64,000 bases of DNA from CAVZTX01 sp963778375 (GTDB taxonomy: Bacteria; Chloroflexota; Ktedonobacteria; Ktedonobacterales; Ktedonobacteraceae): positions 9,954 to 73,953 of the forward strand of contig CAVZTX010000014.1 of NCBI GenBank assembly GCA_963778375.1, read 5' to 3'. The notes beneath the pieces were generated by a model. The model saw only the letters and a program-made list of their open reading frames with translations. It made no database searches and was not told where the DNA came from. The position numbers were made by a program, and so were the translations under genes. How positions within the stretch are numbered: the stretch's first letter is position 1; every line of letters starts with the position of its first letter. Of the stretch, positions 26,720 to 36,170 are shown piece by piece.

Positions 26720-28522
26720 TTATTTGATTGTTTCCCGTAACTCTCTTCTCAATACTTTGCCAACGAGTGTTTTCGGTAAACTCTCACGGAACTCCAGTTT
26801 TTTCGGTACTTTGTACGGGGTCAATTCTTTCTTACAAAAAGCCAGGATATCCTGGCGAGTCTCCTCGGATGCAGCAAATCCAGACTTCAGCACAACAATA
26901 GCAGCCACCGTTTCACCGCGATATGCGTCGGGGATGCCCACTACCGCTGCCTCCTGGATGGCGGGATGCTGGAACAATACCTCTTCGACTTCACGAGGGT
27001 AGACGTTAAAACCGCTGGCGATAATCAAGTCTTTGGCACGATCTACGACATAAAAGTAGCCTTCCGAATCCATTTTTCCGATGTCGCCGGTGCACATCCA
27101 GCCATTCAAAAAGATGGCTTTTGTCTCATCTTCACGATGCCAGTAGCCCTGCATGATATTAGGGCCTTTCACGATGATCTCACCTACCTCGCCAACCGGC
27201 ACAGGTTGGCCTGTCTGAGAGTCCAGGATGGCTGCGTCGACATTTGGAAGTGGGATACCGACGCTGCCTTCACGAATATCGCCATTCAAAGGATTGCAGT
27301 GGGTTACTGGCGCAGCTTCACTTAAGCCATAGCCCTCAACCAGCTTGCCGCGCGTCATGGCCTCCCAATCCTGGCGAACCTTTGCAGGTAAGGCAGAAGC
27401 ACCGCTGATACAGTATTTGATGGAACTTAACCGGTCAGTGTGCTGGCTAACCTCGCGCATAATCGCGAGATACATTGTTGGGATGCCGGGAAGCTGCGTC
27501 GGACGATAGCGACGGATGGCTTTGACTACTTCTTTAGCCTTAAATTGCGGCAGCAGTACCATTGTGGCCGCCGCGTTGATGGAGAGGTTCATACCAACGG
27601 TCAAGCCGTAGGAATGGAAGAAGGGAGCGACGCATAAGGTTATCTCCTGAGCACCATGGGCTTGGGGGTTCCAGTTACGGGTCTGCATAGCGTTCGCAAG
27701 CAGATTTCGGTGCGTCAACATCGCTCCTTTTGACAGCCCTGTGGTGCCCCCAGTATACTGCAAGACGGCCAGATCATTACCAGTCGCATGTACAGGCAGA
27801 TTGAAGACCTCTATTCCTCCCTTTGTATGCGACTGTAATAAAGCGCTCATGGAATGGAGCATAGGGTCTTCGTGCAATTCCTTTTCCGTCAGACGTGGTT
27901 CTGGATGTTTGGCACGGTGGGCGGCCACAAGGGCCCCCACCCTACTCCGCTCCACTCCCGCCCCTACGTAGTAAAGGGTGCGCAGTAGAGGTGGTAGAAA
28001 ATCGGCGGGGCTAGTGATGATGATATGCTCAAGTGCGGTATTCGAGCGTACCGCTCGCACGACCGGGTAGAACATATCGAGCATGACGATGACAAGCGCA
28101 CCCGAGTCCGCAAGTTGGTGCTGCATCTCACGCTCAGTATAAAGGGGATTTGTTGGTACGATGACAGCTCCAGTCCTGAGCGCGCCATAGAAAGCAATTG
28201 GGTATTGCGGAACGTTCGGCAGGGCAATCGCGACTCGATCGCCTTTTTTAACACCCAGGCGCTGCAATCCACTAGCAAAGCGATTCGCTAAGGAGTTAAA
28301 CTGAGCATAGCTGAGTCTTGTTCCATAATAGATGAATGCTGTATGGTCAGGGTACTTGCTGACAGTGCGGTCAAGCAACCAGGTCAAAGGTTGATCTGGA
28401 ATGGTGAGTTCGGCTGGAATGCCCTCTTCATAATGACGTATCCAGGGGCGAGAAGACAGAATGGAATCATCTGGGGCGCTTTGTCCGATTTGAGAACTGT
28501 TGAGTATTGATGGGTCAGACAT
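26720..28522 (-). CDS. fadD: Long-chain fatty acid-CoA ligase (FadD-like)
   Basis: 600-residue adenylate-forming enzyme that activates fatty acids before beta-oxidation. The AMP-binding P-loop motif is LQYTGGTTGLSKGAML, followed by LVEGYGLSEAAPVTH, the hinge GWMCTGDIGKMDSEGYFYVVDRAKDLI and the catalytic Lys region near PYKVPKKLEFRESLPKTLVGKVLRRELR. A REP-like insertion (27919-27967) encodes about 17 residues in frame in a variable N-domain loop (AGVERSRVGALVAAHRAK). It is the first gene of the leftward fad operon, and it is divergent from an XRE regulator. Confidence 0.92.
   Translation of the reverse strand: MSDPSILNSSQIGQSAPDDSILSSRPWIRHYEEGIPAELTIPDQPLTWLLDRTVSKYPDHTAFIYYGTRLSYAQFNSLANRFASGLQRLGVKKGDRVAIALPNVPQYPIAFYGALRTGAVIVPTNPLYTEREMQHQLADSGALVIVMLDMFYPVVRAVRSNTALEHIIITSPADFLPPLLRTLYYVGAGVERSRVGALVAAHRAKHPEPRLTEKELHEDPMLHSMSALLQSHTKGGIEVFNLPVHATGNDLAVLQYTGGTTGLSKGAMLTHRNLLANAMQTRNWNPQAHGAQEITLCVAPFFHSYGLTVGMNLSINAAATMVLLPQFKAKEVVKAIRRYRPTQLPGIPTMYLAIMREVSQHTDRLSSIKYCISGASALPAKVRQDWEAMTRGKLVEGYGLSEAAPVTHCNPLNGDIREGSVGIPLPNVDAAILDSQTGQPVPVGEVGEIIVKGPNIMQGYWHREDETKAIFLNGWMCTGDIGKMDSEGYFYVVDRAKDLIIASGFNVYPREVEEVLFQHPAIQEAAVVGIPDAYRGETVAAIVVLKSGFAASEETRQDILAFCKKELTPYKVPKKLEFRESLPKTLVGKVLRRELRETIK
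27919..27967. repeat. REP-like insertion inside fadD
   Basis: GGGCGGCCACAAGGGCCC followed by CCACCCTAC, then ...CCCGCCCCTAC, belongs to the GGGC...GCCCCTAC repeat family of this window. It preserves the fadD frame and adds a short basic loop before EPRLTEKE. Confidence 0.6.
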
Positions 28523-28569
28523 TTCGCAATAGCTCCTCTCGAGCTACAACACAAACTCTCCGTAGTGTA

Positions 28570-28598
28570 ATTATAAAGTGCTATTTCTGATATTGTAA
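28570..28598 (-). promoter_or_regulatory. Sigma-70-type promoter of the fad operon
   Basis: On the minus strand TTACAA (complement at 28593-28598) and a perfect TATAAT (28570-28575) are separated by 17 bases, about 48 bases before the fadD start codon. The nearby AGCTAACAA words (28605 and 28637) are candidate regulator sites for the divergent XRE gene, but this is only suggestive. Confidence 0.6.
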
Positions 28599-28671
28599 CG
28601 TTGCCAGCTAACAATTTTTGAGGCATAATGAGCGTGTAGCTAACAAAGAATTATTAAAGAGTGTGGTTCAA

Positions 28672-29478
28672 ATGGTTATAAGTAGCCCTTCCCAATTTGC
28701 ACAACTTATTACGCGGTTCCGGCAGCGGCGAGGTATGTCACAGGGACAGCTTGCGCAGGCTACGCAGCTCTCACGCACCTATATTTATCATTTAGAGGCG
28801 GGTATGCGCAGCAATCCATCACCACACGTTGCCGAGAGCATTGTACGCGCACTTGAGTTGCACGGCGAGGAGAGGCGCTCCTTTTATACTGCCTACACGG
28901 CTTTGACGGGGCAGTATATCGATACTGAGCAGCCCGAAAGTACGCTGCTTGATATGGGCGAGTTGGCTAAACTGCTCGTCTATAACACGTCGTATCCTGC
29001 GCACTCACTTGATAGGCTCTGGTTCCTGCACTCCTGGAATGAAGCAGCAATTCGGCTGTTCGAGGTCCAGCAAGAGATCGAAGAGGTAGCAGACGGTGAG
29101 AAGCGACACCTGTTGGAGCTAGTCTTCGATGCGCGTCGACGTCGCCATTTCCCAGGCTGGGAAAATCTGGCACGGCGGTTGGTGAGTGATTTCCAGTACA
29201 ATACACGCACGGTTACCCACCTTCCTGAATATAGGGCCTTATGGAAACGTTTACGCGAATTGCCTGAGTTCCGGCGGATTGCTGCCGCCACTTATCCAGA
29301 AGGTCGTCCCGAACCTTCTTTTGTCTTTCATGTACAGCACAGTGAGCTTGGCCGCTTAGCTCTGCGCACTGCGACAACGGTGTTTACCGGCATCAATAGC
29401 TATTCGATGGTAAGTTATGTTCCGGGGGATCAGCAGACGCTGGAGATTTATCGGAAATATAAGTGGCAACCGAGATAG
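28672..29478 (+). CDS. XRE-family regulator with MmyB-like ligand-binding domain
   Basis: 268 residues from the ATG chosen. Residues ~5-65 are a Cro/XRE helix-turn-helix (LITRFRQRRGMSQGQLAQATQLSRTYIYHLEAGMRS). The rest matches the MmyB-like ligand-binding domain: SLDRLWFLHSWNEAAIRLF, LLELVFDARRRRHFPGWEN, TRTVTHLPEYRALWKRLRELPEF and a final PGDQQTLEIYRKYKW. Such domains can bind fatty-acyl ligands in related Ktedonobacter and actinobacterial proteins, so control of the divergent fad operon is a reasonable inference. Alternative starts are GTG 28663 and TTG 28618. Confidence 0.75.
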   Translation: MVISSPSQFAQLITRFRQRRGMSQGQLAQATQLSRTYIYHLEAGMRSNPSPHVAESIVRALELHGEERRSFYTAYTALTGQYIDTEQPESTLLDMGELAKLLVYNTSYPAHSLDRLWFLHSWNEAAIRLFEVQQEIEEVADGEKRHLLELVFDARRRRHFPGWENLARRLVSDFQYNTRTVTHLPEYRALWKRLRELPEFRRIAAATYPEGRPEPSFVFHVQHSELGRLALRTATTVFTGINSYSMVSYVPGDQQTLEIYRKYKWQPR

Positions 29479-29488
29479 AGAGTAGTCA

Positions 29489-32400
29489 TCATAGGGAAGA
29501 CTCCTCTTCATCTTCGCCAATCTCTTCTTCTCGTGGTGCACTACCCAGGATGCGTTGTCTATCTGCCATATTCGTAATCCCGTACAAGTCAAGCACGCGT
29601 TCATCAATCTGTACATCTATCTGCTTGATTTCATCAAGCAGTGTCATGATATGCGTCTTTTTGAGCGACACAGTATCAAAAAACGCCTTGAGCGCCGTAG
29701 GATCTTCAGGAATGAGTGCTATACTTTTCAATTCATCCCACGTTTTGCCCTGCCAGCGTGGACTTCGGAGATAGCCGTACAGATACTTTCTTACATGATC
29801 GTCTGGTACTTCAAACCAGAGTTTGTTGTGACGCAATACAACAATGGTTGGAAATTTGTCAGGAATGTATATATTGCTACTTACGGATGCCTGAAGATCA
29901 CAACGGTCAGGGATGCTAAATAGACCTATCGCCCTGGCATCGAAGAGGGTTATAGTAGGGAAGTTGGAATTTGCTCCTTGCAGATCGCTCAAAATCCTAT
30001 CGTGGGGAACTTCAATCAAGATTATACCGTTGCGCTGCTGTCTGATAATATAACCTTGCATCCGTAACCTGTCTATTTCTGCATATTTCGCCAAAATCTG
30101 ATCCACCAGTGCAACAATGGTCGCTTGTGTGTCTGGATCAGCGGGATAAATTGGCAATTGGCGAAAATAATCTGGATTAATATTTACATTATCAAACTGA
30201 CGTGCAAACCAGTAATTCAGCAAAGACGAATTGAAGAGGGCTAGAATATACTTGAGATCAAAGGTCGTGCCCTTTGCAATTACATCGCTGAAATTATGGC
30301 GATTATAAAATTTTTGGTCATCAAAAGTCGCAACCAAACGTCGCCTTAAAGCACGGTTTCGCATATATTGTACGATTAGTTTAGGTGACTCGAAGTATTT
30401 TGAATCACGTGGACGGCAAAGCCAATTACCATATTTCAAATATGGTTGCTTGTTACCCCAACGTAGTTCATATCGTCCAACAAATGCGCTACTGTCTAGT
30501 AAAGGCTTCCAGTCCGTTTCAGAAGGTGGAACGCTTCGGCGAGGCAGAATATAGAGGCCAACTTGCTTCTCATCTCTCGTTTCGTAGACAATTATCCCTT
30601 GGGTACTTTCTGTCACATCATCAAGCCGCAGTAACTTTGTAGCAGAATTACCATTGACACGAACTTGACAAGCATTTTCGATTTGTTGTAACAGCGGGTT
30701 ATACCGAATATTCATCTTATATTGTGGATCATCCATCCAACGAGACTGCTGATGTGTTAAAGTTTCAATCCAATTTCTCTCCGTAAGCTTATCTAGTGTA
30801 TCACGTAATCCCAATAGATTAATCTGAACTTGTTGGGTTCTGCGCTTCTTCTCATCGATCTCTGCGGCAAGGAAGAGTAGTACGCAGTCCACATTTACAT
30901 CAGACCAGATACCTTGGGGTAAGTCCACTACTTGCTCAACACGCCCTAAAGTAAGTAGCTTTTTGCGCAACGCAGCAGTATTTTTGCCCATTAGATAAGT
31001 GTTAGGAGTAATGAACCCGAGCTTTCCATTATTTGCCAGTAACTCGATACCTAGCTTCAAGAAAAAAGTGTAGGTATCAGGCTGCCCATAGAAGACATCG
31101 GCCCAATCGGAGCGCAATATATCTTTATAGGCTTCGCTAAGGGTAGCTCCATAGGGTGGATTGGCAACTACAAAGGCAAATCCATGAGCATAGGGAGTGT
31201 TGGGCGCACGGCTCTTGATTTGCTCAACAGCATCGTTCTCTTCGGCTAATAAGGTATTGAAATGTGTATAGTAGTATCTCCCGGTGGGACGTGTGAGCGC
31301 ATCCACATTATAGATATGAAAACGTTGGATCGTGGGGCGTTTGCCAACATCGTGAGCCTGCTTGACCAGGTCCATTACCTGAATGAGGAGATTTACTTCG
31401 GCGAGATAACAAGCAAAGGGGTTAAGATCAAAACCAAATAGGTTTTGTTGTAACCGTTCCAGCACTGCTACCGGATCATCTACTCGTTCACTGCTCCCCT
31501 TATAGGCTGAGACAAAACGCTTGGCGGCTGTAACCAGGAATGAGCCGCTGCCACAGGCAGGATCGATCAGACGTTTGTTGGAGCCGATCATTGCCGTACC
31601 GCTGTAGCCAATAGTATCCAGGATATAGTTTACAATCGCTGGAGGTGTATAATATTGCCCTTTCTCGCGTTTCTCCTTACGATTGACATAAGTATTGTAA
31701 ATCGTGCCAATGATGTCCGAGTCAACCCCGGCAAAATCGAAACGGCTCAAGCGATGGAGCGCCATCACAAAATGCTGTCTATCCGGGCGATACCAATTGA
31801 AGAGTTCACGTCCTGTAAAAAAATGGGCATAGATATTTTGGGCATTCTTGTAAGCCATATCGAGGAGTGGATCATAAGGATTGCCCTGGGCAAAGACGAA
31901 ATATCGTTCAATATCCTCCTGCCAATGCTGCAATCCACCATCAGAGATGAAACGATTAGGAAAAATTCCTTTATCCTCACAGACGCGTATCAGGAGTAGC
32001 CGGATAAAGACGACATATGCAGCTTGTAAAGCAAACTCATCCCGACGCTGCTCCTCGTTCAAGCCACCCAGCATAGTTTCTTTCACGAGCGAAGCCCAAA
32101 TATTGTAGTCATCATAGATACTTCGATCAGCTTGAAAATCATGACGTAAGGTTGCTTGTCGCTTGTGCCAATCGAATGTTTTCTCACTATAGGTTTCCAG
32201 AGCGTCACGTAATGGGGGCACATCATCAAGATTCGACATCGGCTGCGCAGCCTTTGGACGAGTAGCATATTTGCGTCGGCGGGCCTCATTGATCACAGTC
32301 AGTATAGCTGCAAGCACTTCCTTTGAGCTAAAAAAGGCGCTAACATGCTGCTCTAGCCGAATCAGGATTGCATTCATTGCTTCAATATCTTCTGTCTCCA

Positions 32401-33274
32401 GACCCCATATCTTCTGACAGCTATTGATAAGGATAGCCTGTACTTTGTCGCGTAGCTCTCTGAGTTTTTGAGTTGCAGGCTCAGGCATATTATCATCTAA
32501 CCGGTAGGCCTTTTCCGAATACTCTGCATAGCGTGCCAAATGGCCTTCAAGTATGCGGCGTGCATCCCTTTGCAACTCCAGTACCAACAATTGCAATGTA
32601 TCGACCAGGACAGCTTCATTCCCTCTTCCTGTACCTAAAGGTAATGCTTGTGCATGCCACTGCTCGAAGCTAGTACCAATCTCCTGTTCAAGCCGCTGAG
32701 TATTGGTGAACGACTCCTTATGACATAGATCGAATAGACCATGAAACAGCTTCTCGGTAGACGGAGATAGCCTTGGTGGATTGTTGTTTCGCCACTCTAA
32801 GATAGCTGCAGGTATGTCCAGGTCAATAATTTGTCTAGGCTCATTGGGATCTTCAAAGCTCCAGACCGTAAATTGCCTGCCATTCGTTAAACAACCAAGG
32901 CGCAATGCAGCTGAACGAACATAACCCGCTAGCTGTGAAAGGTGGCTGGTAGGATTAGCCAGGTCAAAGGTAAGTGTCAGGGATGTGCTTTTATCCTCGA
33001 CAACGAAGCAAGTGCCATATACAGAATCGGTGGGAGCAAAGTCAGGGCGACCGTTCTGACGCTGCTGGTTATAAACTCGCTCTGGAGGTGAAAAACCTAG
33101 TAAACCTAAAAGAGGCCCAACAATGGCTGTATCTACTATCGATGCCTCATCGCCACTTCGGTTATGATCGGGTTGACTCAAATAGGTAAGATAATCAACA
33201 CGGCGAAAGGTCTTTTGAGCAACCATTTCAAAAAAAGCACTAAGAAAATTTTCAAAGGATGCTTCATGACTCAT
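29489..33274 (-). CDS. Type IIG-like restriction enzyme/adenine-specific methyltransferase
   Basis: 1261-residue single-chain restriction-modification candidate. An N-terminal PD-(D/E)XK-like nuclease is suggested by GRPDFAPTD and CFVVEDKSTS (residues ~75-100). The N6-adenine methylase has SAM motif I LIDPACGSGSFLVTAAKRF (~570) and catalytic motif IV FVVANPPYGA (~703), in the Eco57I/PglX-type arrangement. The C-terminal 300 residues look like a target-recognition domain (KFYNRHNFSDVI, LPIYPADPDTQATIV, DLYGIT). No separate specificity or restriction subunit or BREX gene is nearby. The start is the ATG giving MSHEASFENFLSAFF; an earlier in-frame codon at 33358 adds 28 unconvincing residues. Confidence 0.8.
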   Translation of the reverse strand: MSHEASFENFLSAFFEMVAQKTFRRVDYLTYLSQPDHNRSGDEASIVDTAIVGPLLGLLGFSPPERVYNQQRQNGRPDFAPTDSVYGTCFVVEDKSTSLTLTFDLANPTSHLSQLAGYVRSAALRLGCLTNGRQFTVWSFEDPNEPRQIIDLDIPAAILEWRNNNPPRLSPSTEKLFHGLFDLCHKESFTNTQRLEQEIGTSFEQWHAQALPLGTGRGNEAVLVDTLQLLVLELQRDARRILEGHLARYAEYSEKAYRLDDNMPEPATQKLRELRDKVQAILINSCQKIWGLETEDIEAMNAILIRLEQHVSAFFSSKEVLAAILTVINEARRRKYATRPKAAQPMSNLDDVPPLRDALETYSEKTFDWHKRQATLRHDFQADRSIYDDYNIWASLVKETMLGGLNEEQRRDEFALQAAYVVFIRLLLIRVCEDKGIFPNRFISDGGLQHWQEDIERYFVFAQGNPYDPLLDMAYKNAQNIYAHFFTGRELFNWYRPDRQHFVMALHRLSRFDFAGVDSDIIGTIYNTYVNRKEKREKGQYYTPPAIVNYILDTIGYSGTAMIGSNKRLIDPACGSGSFLVTAAKRFVSAYKGSSERVDDPVAVLERLQQNLFGFDLNPFACYLAEVNLLIQVMDLVKQAHDVGKRPTIQRFHIYNVDALTRPTGRYYYTHFNTLLAEENDAVEQIKSRAPNTPYAHGFAFVVANPPYGATLSEAYKDILRSDWADVFYGQPDTYTFFLKLGIELLANNGKLGFITPNTYLMGKNTAALRKKLLTLGRVEQVVDLPQGIWSDVNVDCVLLFLAAEIDEKKRRTQQVQINLLGLRDTLDKLTERNWIETLTHQQSRWMDDPQYKMNIRYNPLLQQIENACQVRVNGNSATKLLRLDDVTESTQGIIVYETRDEKQVGLYILPRRSVPPSETDWKPLLDSSAFVGRYELRWGNKQPYLKYGNWLCRPRDSKYFESPKLIVQYMRNRALRRRLVATFDDQKFYNRHNFSDVIAKGTTFDLKYILALFNSSLLNYWFARQFDNVNINPDYFRQLPIYPADPDTQATIVALVDQILAKYAEIDRLRMQGYIIRQQRNGIILIEVPHDRILSDLQGANSNFPTITLFDARAIGLFSIPDRCDLQASVSSNIYIPDKFPTIVVLRHNKLWFEVPDDHVRKYLYGYLRSPRWQGKTWDELKSIALIPEDPTALKAFFDTVSLKKTHIMTLLDEIKQIDVQIDERVLDLYGITNMADRQRILGSAPREEEIGEDEEESSL

Positions 33275-33658
33275 ACTAAACGTAACTCCCGTCCTCGATC
33301 TCTGTCCAGCGCTTGCATAATAGCATATTATCAGCAGAACTCCACCATTATAACGCATTCACATAGCTAAAGAACGGAGAATTTGATGGATTCTCTTGCA
33401 AGGCGTTGAGATGCAGCAGGGCAAAACGTCTATCATTAGGTAGAAATGAAGGAGATGAACCGGGTGATGAATACTTTCACCAATGTCATGTCCCTATTCA
33501 GGTGATATACTTTAAATACAAGTCGTATATACCTGCGGTACCCTTCCAACCTTAGCCACAGTTAGCCGTATATTTTGAGGACATGCCTATTGATTTAACA
33601 AAATCAATCAGAAATACATCTGTGACTACATGAAACACACTTTGAAAGGCGGAAAGAG
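33275..33658. other. Intergenic region with no recognised gene
   Basis: 384 bases between the divergent methylase and FHA genes. It is AT-richer than its surroundings and must contain both promoters, but no -35/-10 pair stands out and no RNA-like structure was noticed. Confidence 0.4.
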
Positions 33659-35086
33659 ATGGATGCCAGATTTTACAACTCTGAAGAAATCGATATCGAG
33701 CGGCTGGCTAATGATCTAGAGAATGTCTACCGGGCACAAAATTACCAGGTGCAGCAGATCGGCGACAAAAATCAGATGCTCGTCCAGTTGAAAAAGGGTG
33801 GCGATTTTGAAGCCATTATCGGCATGCAGGCAGCGCTCTCCGTAACACTTCAACGCGTTTCAGGCGGCACATTGGCAATGATCGGTCACCAGAAGTGGAT
33901 CGACAAGGCTGCTGTGGGTGCGGTCGGAATGCTGGTGTTGTGGCCGCTGGCGGTTACGGCAGGTGTAGGCGCGATACGCCAGGCAAGCCTGGCCAACCAG
34001 GTACTGAACGTTGTGGATGGATTGGTACGTCAGCAGCGACCGGGCGTACAGATGGGGCCAATTCCAGCACAGGTTATGCCCCAGATTCAACAGCAATGGT
34101 CACCACCAACATATTCGTCTCCGGTACCACAGTACGTGCCCTCATATGTGCCAAGCGGTTCGAGTAACGTTCCTTCACAGGCTACTCCGGCACAGACCGG
34201 ACTACGCTGTCCAAACTGCAACACGCCATATGAACCTGGGGATACCTACTGCACCGGCTGCGGACGGCCCTTAGCACCACAAAAGTTGCTCTGCCCCAAT
34301 TGCAAGGCCGAACTAAAACCGGGAGTAGCTTTCTGCCCTAATTGTGGCGCTTCAACATTCCAGCCGCTTACAGCAACCCAATCTGCGACACCAACTTCTA
34401 CTCCTAAGCCGCCAGCACCAACATATACGACACCTCCTGCTCCTAAGCCACAACCGTCGGTGTATACACCGTCACAATCGGCATCACCCAAACCAGCAAC
34501 TCCACCAGCACCGCAGCCGTATGTGCCACCCAAACCACAAGAGCCACCAGTGATACCACAACCCTCGGTTACGCTGATTCCTGGTACGGCTAAGCCACAG
34601 CCGCCGACGCCATCGAAGCAGCCACCAGCGCCAACGTATGCTCCTGTCTATACACCATCACAGCAGTCACAACAGGCGACGCCAAAGCCGCAAACACCTG
34701 CGTCTCCACCAGCGCCCAAACCAATTGTGGCAAAGCCGACCAGTCAACCGGCATTCGACTCTAACGCAACCTGGGGCAGTCTGACCTTCAGTGATGGCAA
34801 TACGATACAGCTTTCCGGCGAGCGTGCTCTGGTAGGACGCTATGATCATGATCTGGGCGGACTCAATCCGGAGGTGGACCTCAGCGCGATGCCGGGATCG
34901 GATACTGTCTCGCGTATCCACGCAACGATTGAGCACATCGGCAGCGGCTACATGGTGACTGATCTGAATAGCACAAACCTCACACGCCTGAACGGGAAGC
35001 GCCTGGAGCCAGATAAGGCCACGCCACTTAACGACGGCGATACCCTCCAATTTGGAAAGGTGACGGCTACGTTTAAGAAGGCGTGA
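33659..35086 (+). CDS. Double zinc-ribbon, proline-rich FHA-domain protein
   Basis: 475 residues. The N-terminal ~130 form an unrecognised small domain with a hydrophobic segment (AAVGAVGMLVLWPLAVTAGVGAI) that may enter the membrane. Two zinc ribbons follow (CPNCNTPYEPGDTYCTGCG at ~183 and CPNCKAELKPGVAFCPNCG at ~216), then about 150 residues rich in Pro/Gln/Thr, then a C-terminal FHA domain (LVGRYDHDLGG, DTVSRIHATIE, MVTDLNSTNLTRLNG, LNDGDTLQFG) that would bind phosphothreonine. Such proteins usually work with Ser/Thr kinases; none is adjacent. A terminator lies 85 bases downstream. Confidence 0.85.
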   Translation: MDARFYNSEEIDIERLANDLENVYRAQNYQVQQIGDKNQMLVQLKKGGDFEAIIGMQAALSVTLQRVSGGTLAMIGHQKWIDKAAVGAVGMLVLWPLAVTAGVGAIRQASLANQVLNVVDGLVRQQRPGVQMGPIPAQVMPQIQQQWSPPTYSSPVPQYVPSYVPSGSSNVPSQATPAQTGLRCPNCNTPYEPGDTYCTGCGRPLAPQKLLCPNCKAELKPGVAFCPNCGASTFQPLTATQSATPTSTPKPPAPTYTTPPAPKPQPSVYTPSQSASPKPATPPAPQPYVPPKPQEPPVIPQPSVTLIPGTAKPQPPTPSKQPPAPTYAPVYTPSQQSQQATPKPQTPASPPAPKPIVAKPTSQPAFDSNATWGSLTFSDGNTIQLSGERALVGRYDHDLGGLNPEVDLSAMPGSDTVSRIHATIEHIGSGYMVTDLNSTNLTRLNGKRLEPDKATPLNDGDTLQFGKVTATFKKA

Positions 35087-35118
35087 CAGAAACAGATAAA
35101 CATTTGTGATCCTTCGCT

Positions 35119-35510
35119 AGGGCAGGCACAAGGCACTGCCCCTACAGGATGACAGTTGAGGGGCAACCTTAATAACCAGGAAGTGGTACTTACCCGCTAT
35201 CCTGGTTATTTTGTTCATCACACAATTCCCTCGAGATCCTTCGCTGCACCCAGGATGACAATTTGTCGATGGGATGGCAGGGTTAAGCATGTAAAAAACA
35301 GGTAGTCAGAACAGGTAATTCTACAGGGGGATCTCAGCCTAAATCCACGTAGACTATAAGCATAACTTCTTATGAGAAGAAAAAAGACAAGCAATGATGA
35401 GCAATGGATTGAACGATCCACGATTGTCATTCTGAGCGCGGGATTGCGTTTGACCCGGAGGGAGATCCTTTGCCAGGGCAGGCACAAGGCACTGCCCCTA
35501 CAGGATGACA
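35119..35510. repeat. Repeat cluster with a perfect 36-base direct repeat
   Basis: The 36 bases at 35119-35154 recur without change at 35475-35510 (AGGGCAGGCACAAGG...GGATGACA), each preceded by GATCCTT. A further GAGATCCTTCGCTGCACCCAGGATGACA unit lies at 35233-35262. The 485-base gap between the FHA and peroxiredoxin genes contains these units, one terminator and no gene. Confidence 0.65.
35171..35210 (+). terminator. Rho-independent terminator of the FHA gene
   Basis: AATAACCAGGA at 35171-35181 and TCCTGGTTATT at 35200-35210 form a perfect 11-base stem followed by TTGTT. It sits between two copies of the repeat described for this gap. Confidence 0.75.
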
Positions 35511-35571
35511 ATTAGGACTCAGAGTGACAATTAACACTCAGAGTCGCAATTAAACTGTAGGAGGATACGCG

Positions 35572-36075
35572 ATGATCAAGCATGACGACAAGGCACAAGA
35601 AGTGCAAAGCAGGGTGAAGGTAGGTGATGTGGCCCCGGACTTTACGCTCCCTAACCAGTTAGGCAAGCAAATACGTCTAAGCAGCTTTCAGGGTGAGAAA
35701 AATATAGTGCTGTACTTCTATGGGAAGGATAATTCTGCTCCTTGTACTGCCGAAGCATGGGCCTTTCGGGATAGCTTCCAGGCCTTCAGAGAGGGTGAAG
35801 CTCAAATTATCGGGATTAGTTCCGATTCGGTAGAGTCGCACCAGCAGTTCGCCGTGAAGCAACGGCTGCCTTTCATCTTGTTGAGTGATAAGGAGAGTAC
35901 AGTGAGGAGGCTTTACGGAGTTCCTTCAGCTCTTGGGATTCTGCCCGGGCGTGTCACCTATGTTATCGACAAACAGGGTATTGTGCGTCACATCTTTTCT
36001 TCATTTTTCGCTCCCAAGAAGCATGCGCCTGAGGCACTCAATGCGTTGCAAGCGTTAGGTGAGGAAGGTAAGTAG
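35572..36075 (+). CDS. Peroxiredoxin (AhpC/TSA, Bcp-like)
   Basis: 167-residue thiol peroxidase that reduces peroxides in the cytoplasm. KVGDVAPDFTLPNQLGKQIRLSSF is the family start; the peroxidatic cysteine is C58 in DNSAPCTAEAWAFRD, equivalent to the TPGCT motif of Bcp/PrxQ with Pro-Gly replaced by Ala-Pro. There is no second cysteine at the usual resolving position five residues later, nor elsewhere in the chain, so it should work as a 1-Cys enzyme with an external thiol. GTAGGAGGATACGCG is the ribosome site. It appears monocistronic. Confidence 0.85.
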   Translation: MIKHDDKAQEVQSRVKVGDVAPDFTLPNQLGKQIRLSSFQGEKNIVLYFYGKDNSAPCTAEAWAFRDSFQAFREGEAQIIGISSDSVESHQQFAVKQRLPFILLSDKESTVRRLYGVPSALGILPGRVTYVIDKQGIVRHIFSSFFAPKKHAPEALNALQALGEEGK

Positions 36076-36170
36076 CAAAACAGGATGATTTTCTGTCAAC
36101 TTTCATTGTCTCTCGTAGTTTCGTACATACGCATTCTAGAAAGCATGCAAAACAGAAAGGAGTTTCTACC

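Noticed and set aside
29489..33274. BREX PglX methylase
   Set aside because: Length fits, but no pglZ, brxC, brxL or related gene is nearby and an N-terminal nuclease-like motif suggests a type IIG enzyme.
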